A stretch of 64,000 bases of DNA, taken from Anastrepha obliqua (Eukaryota; Arthropoda; Insecta; Diptera; Tephritidae). Positions 1 to 10,961 of this stretch are shown one piece after another. How positions within the stretch are numbered: position 1 is the first letter of the stretch; each line of letters begins with the position of its first letter. The notes beneath the pieces were generated by a model, which had not been told where the DNA came from, did no database searches, and saw only the letters and a program-made list of their open reading frames with translations. Made by a program: the position numbers and the translations under genes. The stretch lies in NCBI RefSeq assembly GCF_027943255.1, contig NC_072893.1, forward strand, positions 133,299,784-133,363,783, written 5' to 3'.

Positions 1-2892
1 CATTGAGAGGATCCCACAGCACAGCAATGACCCATGAGAAAACTTTGAAACAAAGGTAGACTCAAATCACAATATCCCTGAACATTCCACGCACACAACA
101 ACTAATCTTACTGTATACTTTTAAGAAGGATTGTGTTTAAAGGAAGGTGTTAAAAATAGGGTTTCGTTATTTATTGAACCTCTTATTTGTTGTGAATGCT
201 AATGTAACGGCGAAAATTCGAAAAACTTAGGTCAACTAGCAGCTATGCGAGAGAAATCATACGAAAGTCGGTGTTTGAAAAAATTTCATTTTCATGCATT
301 TTTTTAATTTAAATATATGTAATTAACAACAAACTTTTTCACGTGGAGTTTCACTAAAAAATCTGATATATTAAGCAAAATTACAAGTAGAAGACAATTT
401 TATTCTGAAACATTTTTAAAGCAAACTTTCGTGTCTAATATCAAGAAATTGACCAAAAGATCTGACAAAGTTTTCTGCAAAGTTGTACAAAGAGCTCAAG
501 TATGTACATTTATAGCTGAGTACTGCAATTTTATACGATTCTACGACCTTTTGCAGATTTATACTGTAGATCTCGAAGTTCCACGTCCATTGAGATATTT
601 TGTATAAGAACTCAAAAATAATTATAACTGCCGAAATCAGCGAGCCTACATGCAGTTTTGAAAAGTTCTTCATAAAATGTCCATCGAAAACTCTTTACTT
701 CTTTCACTCTGAAGCTCACGACTCTGTCAATTTCTTATCTCTCACCAAAATGTTTGAAGGCGAGTTTTAGATGGTCAAAAATTGTTTCAAAATTTCTCCA
801 CACATAGGTAGTGAAACATCGAGGGTATTTTGTGAAAGTAACTCCCGTCCATTTCGTTGTTCCCCCCGCACATTCGTTGTGCAAACCTTCGTCACGCTTT
901 GGTCGTTTATTTTTGCTACTTTAGCTCGGCGCTACCAAAAAAGCGCTAAAGTTATACCGCCCCTGACAAATGTAAATATGTAATCTGGCATCTTCGCTCC
1001 ATCCTCAAAACACGTTTCTGATTTGTATTTTATTATGTATGTATGTATGTATGTTTATGAAAAATATTACTTTACTATGAAAATGTTGTAGGTTTAAGGC
1101 CACAGATTCTCCAGATATACAAATACAAATACAAATAAGTTGTAAGTACAAAATTTGTTTGCTTTGTGGTCAAAATAAGTCGGTGTTAGTGGGGTATACT
1201 TTTGCCTGAGTGACCAGTAGCAGATTGATTTTCTGTGAAGAATAGAACTTCATTTCTGTTACAGTTCATGGCTGAGTGTATGCCACTCGGCACGCGCCAG
1301 AAGATGTGGCCGTATATTAGCTAAATGCTAAGCGTAAGTAAATATATTTATGTACGTATGTATGTATGTATTGTAGAAGTGTATGTGCACTTTAGTGCTA
1401 TAGAGCTATTGAGTTGAAATGATGTACACTTACGTTAATAACTATGAAAAATATATATGTATCTCTATCTGTATGTATGTATGTAGGTAGTTTTTATGTA
1501 TGTAAATAATCGCACTCACATGGAGGTTACGCCCACCTCAAGTACATTAGTCGCATCTGCCACTCACCTACATATCAAGTCGTTGCATGCATTCTTCGAA
1601 TTTCGACTACCTTCTTGCCCCATACAAACACCCATTACTCAAACATCTAGCATTTATTTGTATGCGTATGTACATATGTATGTACATATATATGTATGAA
1701 CTTTAGCGTGTCGCTTTTTGTATGCGTTTCACTGCGTTTTATTGCGTTTTGATTTTTTTGTTTGGCTTTCTTACTGCTTCACCACCACAACTACAAACCC
1801 ACGAGTCACAAGCCAAATCCGTACCAAAATTTTGTGATTAAAAAATGCACTACTAAATTTAAAAATTAAAAAGATAAAAATTTTTTTAATTTATGTCTAA
1901 TTAATTTTTTTCTTTAGACAACGAAATTTTTTGATTTATTTAAAATTATTTGGCATCTGAATTACTTTTGAGTTGAGTTCTTTTTGAAACTTATTGCTTT
2001 TGTGAATTGTGCACAATTCATCCGATTTACTATTTTGTGTACTCCATTTGTATTGGTAGTAGTTAATTGCCCTTCTTTTGGTCCCACATGCTCCCCACTG
2101 TCCTCTAATTTCCACCACCACACCACTTATCTTGTCTTCTCTCACTTGTAAAACTAGTATTTTTGTATATTTGTTTTTAGTTATTAAAAAGAATAATAAT
2201 GAAATGTTGAATCTATATTGGAAACGAATTAATTTTTCAAAATTTTGCTAATCTTTGTATTTTCTCTACTCTTCCTCTCGCCACCCCACCACCAAAAATA
2301 TATCCCATCCATCCACCACCACAACCACCAACAAAATCAACTAATCGATTTATCGATTCGACTTCTGTTTGTCATCCATGTCGTTGCTACTTTGTGTGTT
2401 CGTTCAAAATGCAAAATCGAAAACAACTCAAAAATACTCGCAAACACGCAAAATACAAAAAACAAAATTGGTCAACCAACTTAAATTATCGTCATCAAAA
2501 TGTTATCGATAACATATTGCATCGCTAATCGCCCTACTCGTCCATCGCCACTCGTACATCGATTTGTAACTCATTTTCAAAACTCAATTAATTTCAATAA
2601 ATCTGAAAAATCATCAAAACTAAAAATACAAACAAAAAAAAAACAAAAACAAAAACGCTGTGCAACAAACCTAATTATGTACGTGTATGTATCTGCGTGC
2701 TTTACTTGTGGCCTGTGAATTGGCGTTGCCACCTGTTCTGGGCGCACTTGCATAAACAATTGGTCTGCTGATTGTCAATACGAAAATCGTTTGCTATCGA
2801 ATTTTTCAATGTCGATAATTCTCTATATCGATTACTGATCGCACGTAATCGCAAATATGTATACGAATTCGTTACGCACACAACCACAATAG
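1..2892. other. Noncoding stretch upstream of the first visible trol exon
   Basis: I see no convincing exon here. The open frames are short, low in complexity and lack domain similarity. The stretch contains TATG/TGTA microsatellite runs (around 1034-1055, 1350-1375, 1465-1485 and 1670-1697) and, from about 2340 to 2860, several ATCGAT-type motifs. It is most simply the large intron before the exon at 2893, so the upstream trol exons lie outside the window. Confidence 0.6.
2502..2513. promoter_or_regulatory. Perfect DRE-type palindrome (TATCGATA) in trol intron
   Basis: GTTATCGATAAC contains TATCGATA, the DREF response element of flies. CGATA is also the core bound by the insulator protein BEAF-32. 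Further ATCGAT-type sites lie nearby (about 2345, 2354, 2559, 2826). The cluster may be a promoter or boundary element inside trol, but AT-rich DNA yields some such sites by chance. Confidence 0.35.
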
Positions 2893-3113
2893 CAGCGGCA
2901 GCGCCAATAATACCACAGCCGCTACCGGAGCGTCCCACCCCACCTCCTCAGCAGCAGACACGCCCACGCGATTTAAGCCTAAAGCTGGACCAACAGTCAT
3001 CGCAGCTCCGCATCGGTGAATCGACAGAGGTTGAATGTTACTCTTCGGACAGCAGCTACACAGATGTCATTTGGGAGCGTGCAGATGGCTCACCACTACC
3101 ACCGCACATACAG
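2893..3113 (+). CDS. trol: trol exon: Pro/Gln-rich linker and start of Ig domain
   Basis: Encodes a linker (PQPLPERPTPPPQQQTRPR) and the first half of an Ig domain (VECYSSDSS...VIWERADG, with the Ig Cys and Trp). The donor CAG|GTAACT at 3113/3114 is clear and phase 0. The 5' edge is uncertain: AG at 2892 and at 2918 are both possible acceptors, and neither has a good pyrimidine tract. Confidence 0.75.
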
Positions 3114-6100
3114 GTAACTCCACCAACTAGTCGGTCTAGTCGACTCTAACCCACTTTAATGCCTTTGTTTTCATGTCTCACTACTAGCAAATCGGCAATC
3201 GCCTCATCATTTCACATGTCTCCGCTTCCGACGCGGGTAACTATGTCTGCAAGTGCAAGACCGACGAGGGCGACCTGTATACCACTAGCTACGAATTAGG
3301 CATCGAAGAGTGGCCGCACGAATGGAAGCGCCCGAAGTTGGTGCACGCCAGTGTTGGTTCCACTGCTCAATTGAACTGCGACGCCGAAATACCGGGCAGC
3401 TATCGTTGGTCTCGTCAGTACGGACAAATGCAAGCCGACCGCGTTCTATTCAATGTGCGTAAACGATTCTTAAATACGCCAATTAACGTAAATTTTATGT
3501 AAATGTATTTATTCTTTTAACTCTTACAGGAACGCCTTGAATTGCAAGATGTCCAAGCGAATGACGCCGGCACTTATATTTGCACGTCGAGTACACCTGA
3601 TGGACAGTCGATCGACTATCCCACCATACTTGTAGTTACTGGCGCCATCCCACAGTTCCATCAGGAACCCATCAGTTATATGTCCTTCCCCACACTGCCC
3701 GAGTCGTACATTAAGTTTAACTTTGATATCACATTCCGACCCGAACAAGGCAACGGTCTGTTGCTGTTCAACGGACAAAAGCGCGGCAGCGGTGACTATA
3801 TCTCACTGTCGCTGAAAGACCGCTATCCCGAATTCCGCTTCGACTTCGATGGCAAACCGTTGGTTATACGCGCCGAACGTCCAGTCTCACTCAAAGAATG
3901 GCACACGATACGCGTTAATCGCTTCCGCCGCGATGGCTATATGCAGGTCGATGATCAGCATCCAGTTGCATTCCCCACACAAGCGCAGATCTCTCCGCTG
4001 GATCTAATCGAAGATTTGTTCATCGGTGGCGTGCCTAACTGGGATATGCTGCCGCTTGACGCCATCGACCAACAAGTCGGCTTTGTTGGTTGTATTAGCC
4101 GACTCACGCTTCAGGGTACAATTGTTGAATTAATGAAGGAGGCCAAACTGAAAGAGGGCGTCACTGCTTGCCGTCCGTGTCAACAAAACCCATGCAAAAA
4201 TGGCGGCATCTGTTTGGAGAGTCAAACTGAAACGGCGTACACTTGTATCTGCCAACAGGGTTGGACCGGAAATAACTGCGGCGTCGAGGGCACACAGTGC
4301 ACTCCCGGCATTTGTGGTAGTGGACGTTGTGAGAACACTGAGTTCGGCATGGAATGCCTTTGTCCATTGAACAAGACCGGCGATCGTTGTCAATATATTG
4401 AGCATCTGAATGAAAACAGCTTGGCATTCAAACTCAACAGCTACGCAGCTTACCCGTAAGTAGTATTGGTTTTGCTTCAACACTGCTGTTTTAATTTGAA
4501 ATGTTTCCCGTGTCCTCAGCACACCACGCGCTTCCAAACTGAATGTCAAATTCAAAGTACGACCAAACTCGTTGCAAGACGCCGTACTCCTCTACGCCGC
4601 GGAATCAAAACTACCCAGCGGCGACTTCATTGCTGTCTTGCTACATGACAAACACGTGGAACTGATTATAAATACCGGCGCACGTCTAAACCCTATATTG
4701 GTACGTTCGCAGAATCCACTGCCAATAAACAAATGGACCGAAATTGAAGTGTCACGCCGTTTCGGCGAAGGCATTTTGCGCGTTGGCAATGAGCCAGAGC
4801 AGCGGGCGAAGGCGACTAAATTGGCACGCATTCTGTACATAAAGACACCGCTATACCTGGGAGGCTACGATCACGAAAATATTAAACTCAACCGTGACGT
4901 GAATATCACACAAGGCTTCGATGGTTGCATCTCGGGCGTAAGTTCACAATTCACCCCGAGCAAACTTTGTAATAAAATCTTCTCTCTCCCCTTACCAGTT
5001 GTTCGAAGGCCAACGACAGATCAATCTTATTGCCGACATCCATGACGCGGCGAACATCCAGAACTGTGGTGAAATCAATGAGATCGATCAGAATGAATCG
5101 TTCGACAACTACGAGCACGAAGCGACAAATATCCAACAAGCGTCAGGCAAACCAATTGAATCGCCGAGTGAAAAGGAGGACCAACAAGTAGACGCATGCG
5201 CGAGTGATCCATGTGAAAATGGCGGCAGTTGCAGCGTGCACAATGGCGAGGCCGTATGCGCGTGTACAATTGGCTTCACCGGAAAGCACTGTGAAGAACG
5301 TGAGCGGAACAATTAACCGAACTTGCGACTTTAATTTAAATAACTTTTACCTCCTTATTCATAGACATAACTATCGAATACGATGCCAACTTCCATGGCA
5401 ACGGCTACCTTGAAGTAGATCGCAATCAATTCAACTCAGACGTCGACCAAAAATACTCATTTGCAGCAATGGTCTTCTCCACAACCGATCCAAATGGTCT
5501 GCTGCTTTGGTGGGGTCAGAAAAAGGACGAGGAATACACCGGACAAGACTTCATGGCGTTAGCCATAGTCGATGGCACTGTGGAATTCTCGTTTCGTCTC
5601 AACGGCGAAGAAACCGTCATACGCAATCCGGACAAACGCATCGACGATGGACGTCGCCACATTGTGTTGATCAAACGCACGGACAATACTGCCATACTGG
5701 AGCTGGACCATCTATTGGATGCCGGCGAAACACGTCCGACCGGCAAGGACAAGATGAGTCTACCAGGACATGTGTTCATTGGTAAGCTCTGGCGTGCACA
5801 CCAGCAAGATATACCTTTACTGAATGCCCTTTGCGTTTTCAGGTGGCACCCCGGACGTTGCCAAATTCACTGGCGGCCGCTACACCAAGAACTTCAACGG
5901 CTGCGTGCGCGTCGTAGAGGGTGATGCGCACGGCTTAATACAACTGGGCACAGCGGCCATTAGTGGCAAGAATGTCGACATATGTCCGCAGTAAGTAAGC
6001 TCACAAAGTTAACAAATTCTTAACTCATAGTAAGGAACAGTGAAGGAAGTAGAAATTAAATTTTATGTAAGCAATAATTGTAAGACTTCTAATGCAAAAA

Positions 6101-9100
6101 AGTTTTAAGATAAGTGATTTGTATTTCCTCAACACATGCTGCTCCCATACGTCTGGAATTGCAGCAGTTGGTATCCATCCAGTTTAGTTTATCACGACAT
6201 AGACTTTATGGACTTCCGCTACGATCCTTCGCTCTTCGACGAGATCGACCAACCGCCACCAGTGCATATACTCTATCCGCGACCCACCTACAATCCGTAC
6301 TACCGCAACAGCGCACCGAACGCCTACTCCAGGGCGAACAGCGCGCATCTCGCGAGGGGGCAGAGTTGGCGAGCTCGCTCTCTGCGCTACAGCTGTTTGA
6401 CGTTGATGCTGGTGAAGAGTCTAATAGCGTATTCACACTTATGCACCTTGAGCCAGCCAGGTAGCGGGAGTTTGTGGGTGAAAGGCATGCAACTACAAAA
6501 TAACTACATAAAATAACCGTTATTGTTAAAATATGAGCGTTTCGCACTGGATAGCAGTGCTAACAATTAAAAAGATGATTGAAAAGATGCGTTGGAGAAA
6601 CCATGAGAAAAAAATTAGTTTTTCTTTTGTGAATTTTATATGCAGTAAAGTCTAAAAAGTTGTAAATTGTTGACATAAGTTCAATTTAGGTGCGAACCGG
6701 TAAAAAATGTTTGATTTTTATTGAGAATTTGTGCCTAACAAGAGAATGTAAACGGTTTGAGAGGATTAGCAATTTTATTTTGAATTTCGAAAATTTTGAA
6801 CATTTGTTTTATTTAATGTTACGCTTGTACATACTTACCTACCATGCGCAAATGTAGAGTTAAGCGCTTAACATTAATAAAAAAAAATATTTAGCAAAAT
6901 AAATGTTACGAAAAGCAAGAAAAGTGTGAGAGGAAAGATCGCGCGTTGGCTTTGATTGTTAGAATTCTTAGCTAGCTAATGTATAAGTGTGCTAAAGAAT
7001 GAAATTCATGCAGTTACTTATTACAATTATTAAATATTTATTAGAGAAAAAATGTGCTAAAGGTTTCTATGAACAAAATGGAAAAATTATAGTAAAATTA
7101 AAAATAGGCTAAATAAGAAAGTGTTTCTTAAAAAACTATGGGGAAATTTAATACCCGTCAAACTACAACTACGAACGCGCCGAGCTCTTTCAATTTTTTT
7201 GTTGTTGATAGCTGCTCGATCGAATTGGTCAAAACAGCATCCAACTGTGACGATGCAAGGTGATTAAGACATGGTTATCTGTCGAGCTAAATGGAACTCT
7301 ACCTTGGCATGCAGGTTGATTACTTTTCGTTGCTATTAAAATTGCGTTTGATTGATCAAAACAATGATCATTTTTTCATATAACAGCCATTTTCTAAAAA
7401 TTCAAGAGGAAAAGTATTGGGAACTTCATAAAAGGCAAAAAAAAGCATTACAATTTTAACCTGGCAATAGCTGAGCAGCAAATATTGAGATTATTCCTTT
7501 CCGAAGTCCTTACCCACTGCTCAAATGTTAAACCACATCACAAGGGACCCAGCATAATAACCAGCCATTCAATGATTTATAACTGGGAATTGGTTTGCTG
7601 AGTCTGGCTTGCATACTCAGTTTCAGTAAATTCTTTGCTAGAGGAATCTCGTTTCCAAAGTCTCTTATACCTTCTCAATGCAGCATTGATTCTTCCTTTT
7701 CTGAACCAAGCCGAGGCTCATCCATTTCAAGAGCAGTCTGAAGTCTCTATTTCAGCCAATGCGATCATGAAGCCGGTTCAAGTGTTACCTTTAAGGCTCA
7801 TCCATTGCAAAAGCAGTCTGAAGTTCATCGGTCTTAAAATGCTCTCGAATTGAGTCGAGAGCTCGTAGCCATCTTTGGCCCAAAAATAAAAAGACTGAAA
7901 TAATAAACTGTGCAACAAAATGAGACGAAAATGGGACAATACAGACGAAGAGTGTTGAATATTGGAATATTTTTTCAGGGGAATTGAAGTTCTCCTAATT
8001 TGGTCACAAGTTGATCTAAGCTGATTGGGAAAACTCGTATAAAACTCCAATTGCCATTAATGGCTATCGTATTTAAAAATTTAGTGTAAATTTTAATAGC
8101 TCTTGCTTTTGTAGAACTTTTTCGCCCAATACTCCTTGATCGTGTGGGTGATTTTGACACTTATTTTTAAACTCTGAAAAATATTAAGTTTTTCCCGTTA
8201 TTTCTCGCAGAATTTCAGTAGCGATCTACTCAGGACAAAACAGTTTGCTATAACGGGCAAAAGTACACCACTAATTTCTTACAATTCAGCCGACTCTCAT
8301 TGCTAAACAGACAGAATCTCTGCTAACCCAAAATAAGCAAAGTTTCAGCACTCTGATTTCAGTTAAAACGGGGCACTGCCTAATAGGCAGACACGCTCAG
8401 AGAATAGACGTGCAAACACATGAGTTCTGCAGAGGCTGCTTAGATGAGGAAGACACGATCTCACACTTCCTTTGCCATTGTCCTGCTCTATCCAGACCAT
8501 TTTAGGAAGTCCATTTTTTAATGAATTAGAAATTAGGGATCTTTTAGAATTTTTGAAAAGTGCACACTGCTTTTAGGAGAGATAAGGGTAAGTTCCCCAT
8601 GCGACATCAAATTGAGCTATGAGCCTAGCAAACTAACCTAACATAACCTATTACTGTTAAGAACTATGTATGGGATTTTCAAAATGTTCGCTAGGTATAG
8701 AAAGTTTGATTCAGCTGGAGGATACATCGTTTTATACTTTTAGTTTTTGACGGATTCTAAATAAAATATTTTTTTATTGTCTTTAATAGTGCGAGTTATT
8801 CTTCTTCTTCTTAATTGGCGCGATAACCGCTCACGCGATTTTGGCCGAGATTAACAAAGCGCGCCAGTCGTTTCTTTCTCGTGCTAACCGGCGCCAATTG
8901 GACACACCAAGTGAAGCCAAGTCCTTCTCCACCTGATCTTTCCAACGCAGAGGAGGCCTTCCTCTTCCTCTGCTACCACCAGCTGGTACTGCATCGAATA
9001 CTTTCAAAGCCGGAGCGTTTGTATCCATTCGGACGACATGACCCAGCCAACGAAGCCGCTGGATCTTTATTCGCTGCGCTATGCCTATGTCATCGTAAAG

Positions 9101-10961
9101 CTCATACAGCTCATCGTTCCATCGTCTGCGATATTCGCCGTTGCCAACGTGCAAAGGTCCAAAAATCTTACGCAGAATCTTTCTCTCGAACACTCCAAGC
9201 GTCGCTTATCGGATGTTGTCATCGTCCAAGCTTCTGCGCCATACGTTAGAACGGGCATGATGAGAGTCTTGTAGAGTGTTAATTTTGTTCGTCGAGAGAG
9301 GACTTTACTGCTCAATTGCCTACTTAGTCCAAAGTAGCACTTGTTGGCAAGAGAGATTCTACGTTGGATTTCAAGGCTGACATTGTTATCGGTGTTAATG
9401 CTGGTTCCTAAATACACGAAGTCTTTTACAACCTCAAAATTATAACTGTCAACAGTGACGTGGGTGCCGATACGCGAGTGCGCCGACTGTTTGTTTGAAG
9501 ACAGGAGGTACTTCGTTTTGTCCTCGTTCACCACCAAACCCATTCGCTTTGCCTCTTTATCCAGTTTGGAGAAGGCAGAACTAACAGCGCGGTTGTTAAG
9601 GCCGATGATGTCAATATCATCGGCATACGCCAGCAATTGTACGCTCTTATAAAAAATTGTGCCTGAGCGATTAAGTTCTGCGGCTCGTACGATGCTCTCC
9701 AACATCAGGTTAAAGAAATCACACGACAGCGAGTCACCCTGTCTGAAACCTCGTTTGGTATCAAACGGCTCGGAGAGGTCCTTCCCAATTCTGACGGCGC
9801 TGCTGGTGTTGAGCAACGTCATCTTACATAGCCGTATTAGTTTTGCGGGGATACCAAATTCAGACATAGCGGCATACAGGTAACTCCTTTCCGTACTGTC
9901 GAATGCAGCTTTGAAGTCGACGAAAAGATGGTGTGTGTCGATTCTCCTTTCATGGGTCTTTTCCAAGATTTGGCGTATTGTGAATAGTTGGTCGATGGTA
10001 GTGCGAGTTATTACTATATAGAAAATTCTTAAGCAGCCTCTATATAGTTATGTATGTATGTATGTTATAAAAGTCAATTAAAGGGAAATAAAAATTAAAA
10101 GAAAAAAAGTTATGCAAATTGGCTGGTTTCTGGCACAAGGAATGCGCTTCTCATTTTAAATAACTAAAAGTGCTTGAAAAAGAAACTAAAAACGCTTGAG
10201 TGCCAGTCGAGAATAATGGTTGAAACTATTATATTAAAACTTTTTAAAGTATTTATAGTAAAAACCACAAACTATTTATATAAATGTGTATAAGGAAAAT
10301 AATCCACATTTAAGTATAATAGATAAATATTCAATTAGCGAAAATATTATAAATAATTTATAAAAATTATTATTCTGATTATGTGCTGTGAATGGGATCA
10401 ATAAGTATTTTGTAAATTACGCAAAACTGAGGTTAGGTACTAGTTAGTCAAGTGGTAGTGAAAAAGTGAGCAAGTGTTGTTATTGTTTATTTAAAAAGAA
10501 ACGCAGTTTTATTGCTTTGCAGAGTGCAGGTTGTAGGAATCTTTGCTTAGCCTAAACATTTCACAATTTTTCTTCAAAAAAGACACACTTCAAATATTTT
10601 TTGTTAAGGGCAACATCTCGACACAGCCTTACGTGGCATTGTGTGAAAAGAAGCATAGCCATTTTAACATAAATTTACAACAAAAATCGAGTTGATCTTT
10701 CGCTTACTAGCAGAAATGTGCAAAAATCTAAAAACTCGAAATTTGTGAACTTTTGCGACATGCGACTTTTGCAGAAGATTTATCAATTTACTCCTTTTTG
10801 AATCGTTTATGAACTTTTATTTAATTCACTTCATTTTATTTGAATTTATATATTATACTATTTCTCACTAACTTTTATTTTTCTTTTCTACTTTTCATTT
10901 GCATTTTCGCCACCACAGAGCCGACGACGAGTCTCTTGGCACCGAACCACCAGTCGTTTGA
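2893..10961 (+). CDS. trol: trol (perlecan, basement-membrane proteoglycan), 3' exons
   Basis: C-terminal part of perlecan, the secreted heparan-sulfate proteoglycan core protein of basement membranes. Exons, all joined by GT-AG introns in consistent phase: ~2893-3113, 3188-3454, 3530-4455, 4520-4937, 4999-5299, 5365-5781, 5843-5990, 10919-10961. Domains in order: Pro/Gln-rich linker, Ig, Ig, laminin G 1, EGF, EGF, laminin G 2, acidic linker, EGF, laminin G 3, then a short acidic tail ending TEPPVV. This is the module order of the fly perlecan C-terminus (endorepellin equivalent). Introns are 58-75 nt except the last (4.9 kb), which has collected transposons. The N-terminal part (SEA, LDL-A, laminin IV/EGF and further Ig domains in the family) lies upstream of the window. 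The gene is convergent with IP3K2. Confidence 0.93.
3188..3454 (+). CDS. trol: trol exon: end of one Ig domain, start of next
   Basis: Starts QIGNRLIISHVSASDAGNYV, the typical Ig 'DAGxYxC' strand, and runs into a second Ig domain (STAQLNCDAEIPGSYRWSRQ). The acceptor is ctactag at 3187. The donor is AAT|GTGCGT at 3454/3455. Length is 267 nt and both ends are phase 0. Confidence 0.88.
3530..4455 (+). CDS. trol: trol exon: Ig end, laminin G 1, two EGF modules
   Basis: Begins ERLELQDVQANDAGTYICTS (end of Ig). A laminin G domain follows (about residues 45-210 of the exon; FNFDITFRPEQGNGLLLFNG ... FIGGVPNW ... VGFVGCISRL). Two EGF modules follow (NPCKNGGICLES...CICQQGWTGNNC and a second with CTPGICGSGRC). 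The acceptor is ctcttacag at 3529. The donor is CC|GTAAGT at 4455/4456, leaving phase 2. Confidence 0.93.
4520..4937 (+). CDS. trol: trol exon: laminin G 2
   Basis: Joined in phase 2 to the previous exon (TYR-PRO-THR-PRO across the junction). It carries most of the second laminin G domain: LNVKFKVRPNSLQDAVLLYA, then LPINKWTEIEVSRRFGEG, then LYLGGYDHE and GFDGCISG. The donor is GGC|GTAAGT at 4937/4938. Confidence 0.92.
4999..5299 (+). CDS. trol: trol exon: end of laminin G 2, acidic linker, EGF
   Basis: Completes laminin G 2 (LFEGQRQINLIADIHDAANI, with the final Cys in NCGEIN). An Asp/Glu-rich linker without predicted fold follows, then an EGF module (CASDPCENGGSCSVHNGEAV ... CTIGFTGKHCEE). 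The donor is C|GTGAGC at 5299/5300, leaving phase 1. Confidence 0.92.
5365..5781 (+). CDS. trol: trol exon: laminin G 3
   Basis: Begins ITIEYDANFHGNGYLEVDRN and carries the third laminin G domain (FAAMVFSTTDPNGLLLWWGQ, ending PGHVFIG). The acceptor is ttcatag at 5364. The donor is G|GTAAGC at 5781/5782. Both junctions agree in phase. Confidence 0.92.
5843..5990 (+). CDS. trol: trol exon: end of laminin G 3
   Basis: Completes laminin G 3 (GGTPDVAKFTGGRYTKNFNG, then CVRVVEGDAHG, with the last Cys in VDICP). The donor is CA|GTAAGT at 5990/5991, phase 2. From here the transcript can join the last exon at 10919 or the candidate exon at 6165. Confidence 0.9.
6165..6460 (+). CDS. trol: Candidate trol cassette exon with an apparent 1-base frame disruption
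   Basis: Acceptors at 6164 and 6167 (cagcag) and at 6182 all enter the same frame from the 5990 donor. They read HDIDFMDFRYDPSLFDEIDQ, then PPPVHILYPRPTYNPYYRN, with coding-like codon use. A donor CAG|GTAGCG follows at 6460/6461. From that donor the phase needed to join the exon at 10919 matches a different frame, which also looks coding (GAELASSLSALQLFDVDAGE, then NSVFTLMHLEP). Exon length is 296 nt, one short of a multiple of three. A single missing base near 6330 would make it a symmetrical cassette. Otherwise the first frame runs on to a stop at 6514-6516. I infer a sequencing error or a real indel. Confidence 0.55.
6461..8286. other. trol intron sequence, no gene seen
   Basis: AT-rich. 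No open frame resembles a protein. A motif around 7279-7320 (ggaactctaccttggcatgc) resembles one at about 18600-18622, suggesting a dispersed repeat too old to name. Confidence 0.5.
8287..8650 (+). mobile_element. 3' end of a degraded LINE (jockey/R1-like ORF2 C-terminus)
   Basis: Reads LTQNKQSFSTLISVKTGHCL, then RHAQRIDVQ, then a Cys/His cluster (FCRGCLDEEDTISHFLCHC) typical of the C-terminus of jockey/I/R1-group ORF2 proteins. A frameshift near 8500 moves the reading to LGSPFFNELEIRDLLEFLKS and a stop near 8577. A short 3' UTR follows. Dead fragment, sense to trol. Confidence 0.75.
8787..8800. repeat. Target-site duplication (left) of the RTE-like LINE
   Basis: TAGTGCGAGTTATT, identical to 9999-10012 on the other side of the LINE at 8801-9998. 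Confidence 0.85.
8801..9998 (-). mobile_element. 5'-truncated RTE-like LINE with 14-bp TSD and (AAG)n tail
   Basis: The minus strand encodes reverse transcriptase from just before its first motifs: IRQILEKTHERR, FKAAFDSTERSYLYAAMSEF, then the catalytic YADD box (LLAYADDIDIIG), then the thumb region (FEVVKDFVYLGTSI). A frameshift near 9200 separates this from the C-terminal part ([50 protein letters not shown]), which ends at 8831. The 3' end is CGCGCCAATTA followed by AAGAAGAAGAAG. Perfect 14-bp TSDs flank it. The 5' end is truncated, as usual for target-primed insertion. Clade assignment (RTE-like) rests on the short simple-repeat tail and the C-terminal motif and is not certain. Confidence 0.85.
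9999..10012. repeat. Target-site duplication (right) of the RTE-like LINE
   Basis: TAGTGCGAGTTATT, a perfect copy of 8787-8800. Confidence 0.85.
10919..10961 (+). CDS. trol: trol last coding exon (ADDESLGTEPPVV-stop)
   Basis: The acceptor ttttcgccaccacag at 10918 joins CA from the exon ending 5990 in phase 2, giving QADDESLGTEPPVV and TGA at 10959-10961. The matching phase, the immediate stop and the following AT-rich 3' UTR support this as the common C-terminus. Confidence 0.85.

Noticed and set aside
771..983. 70-codon plus-strand frame before trol
   Set aside because: No domain, no splice sites in phase with trol, and composition no different from surrounding intron.
4130..4555. 141-codon minus-strand frame opposite trol
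   Set aside because: It is the antisense shadow of the laminin G/EGF exon; no domain of its own and it runs across a trol intron.
5507..5785. 92-codon frame overlapping the laminin G 3 exon
   Set aside because: Out-of-frame shadow of the trol exon at 5365-5781.
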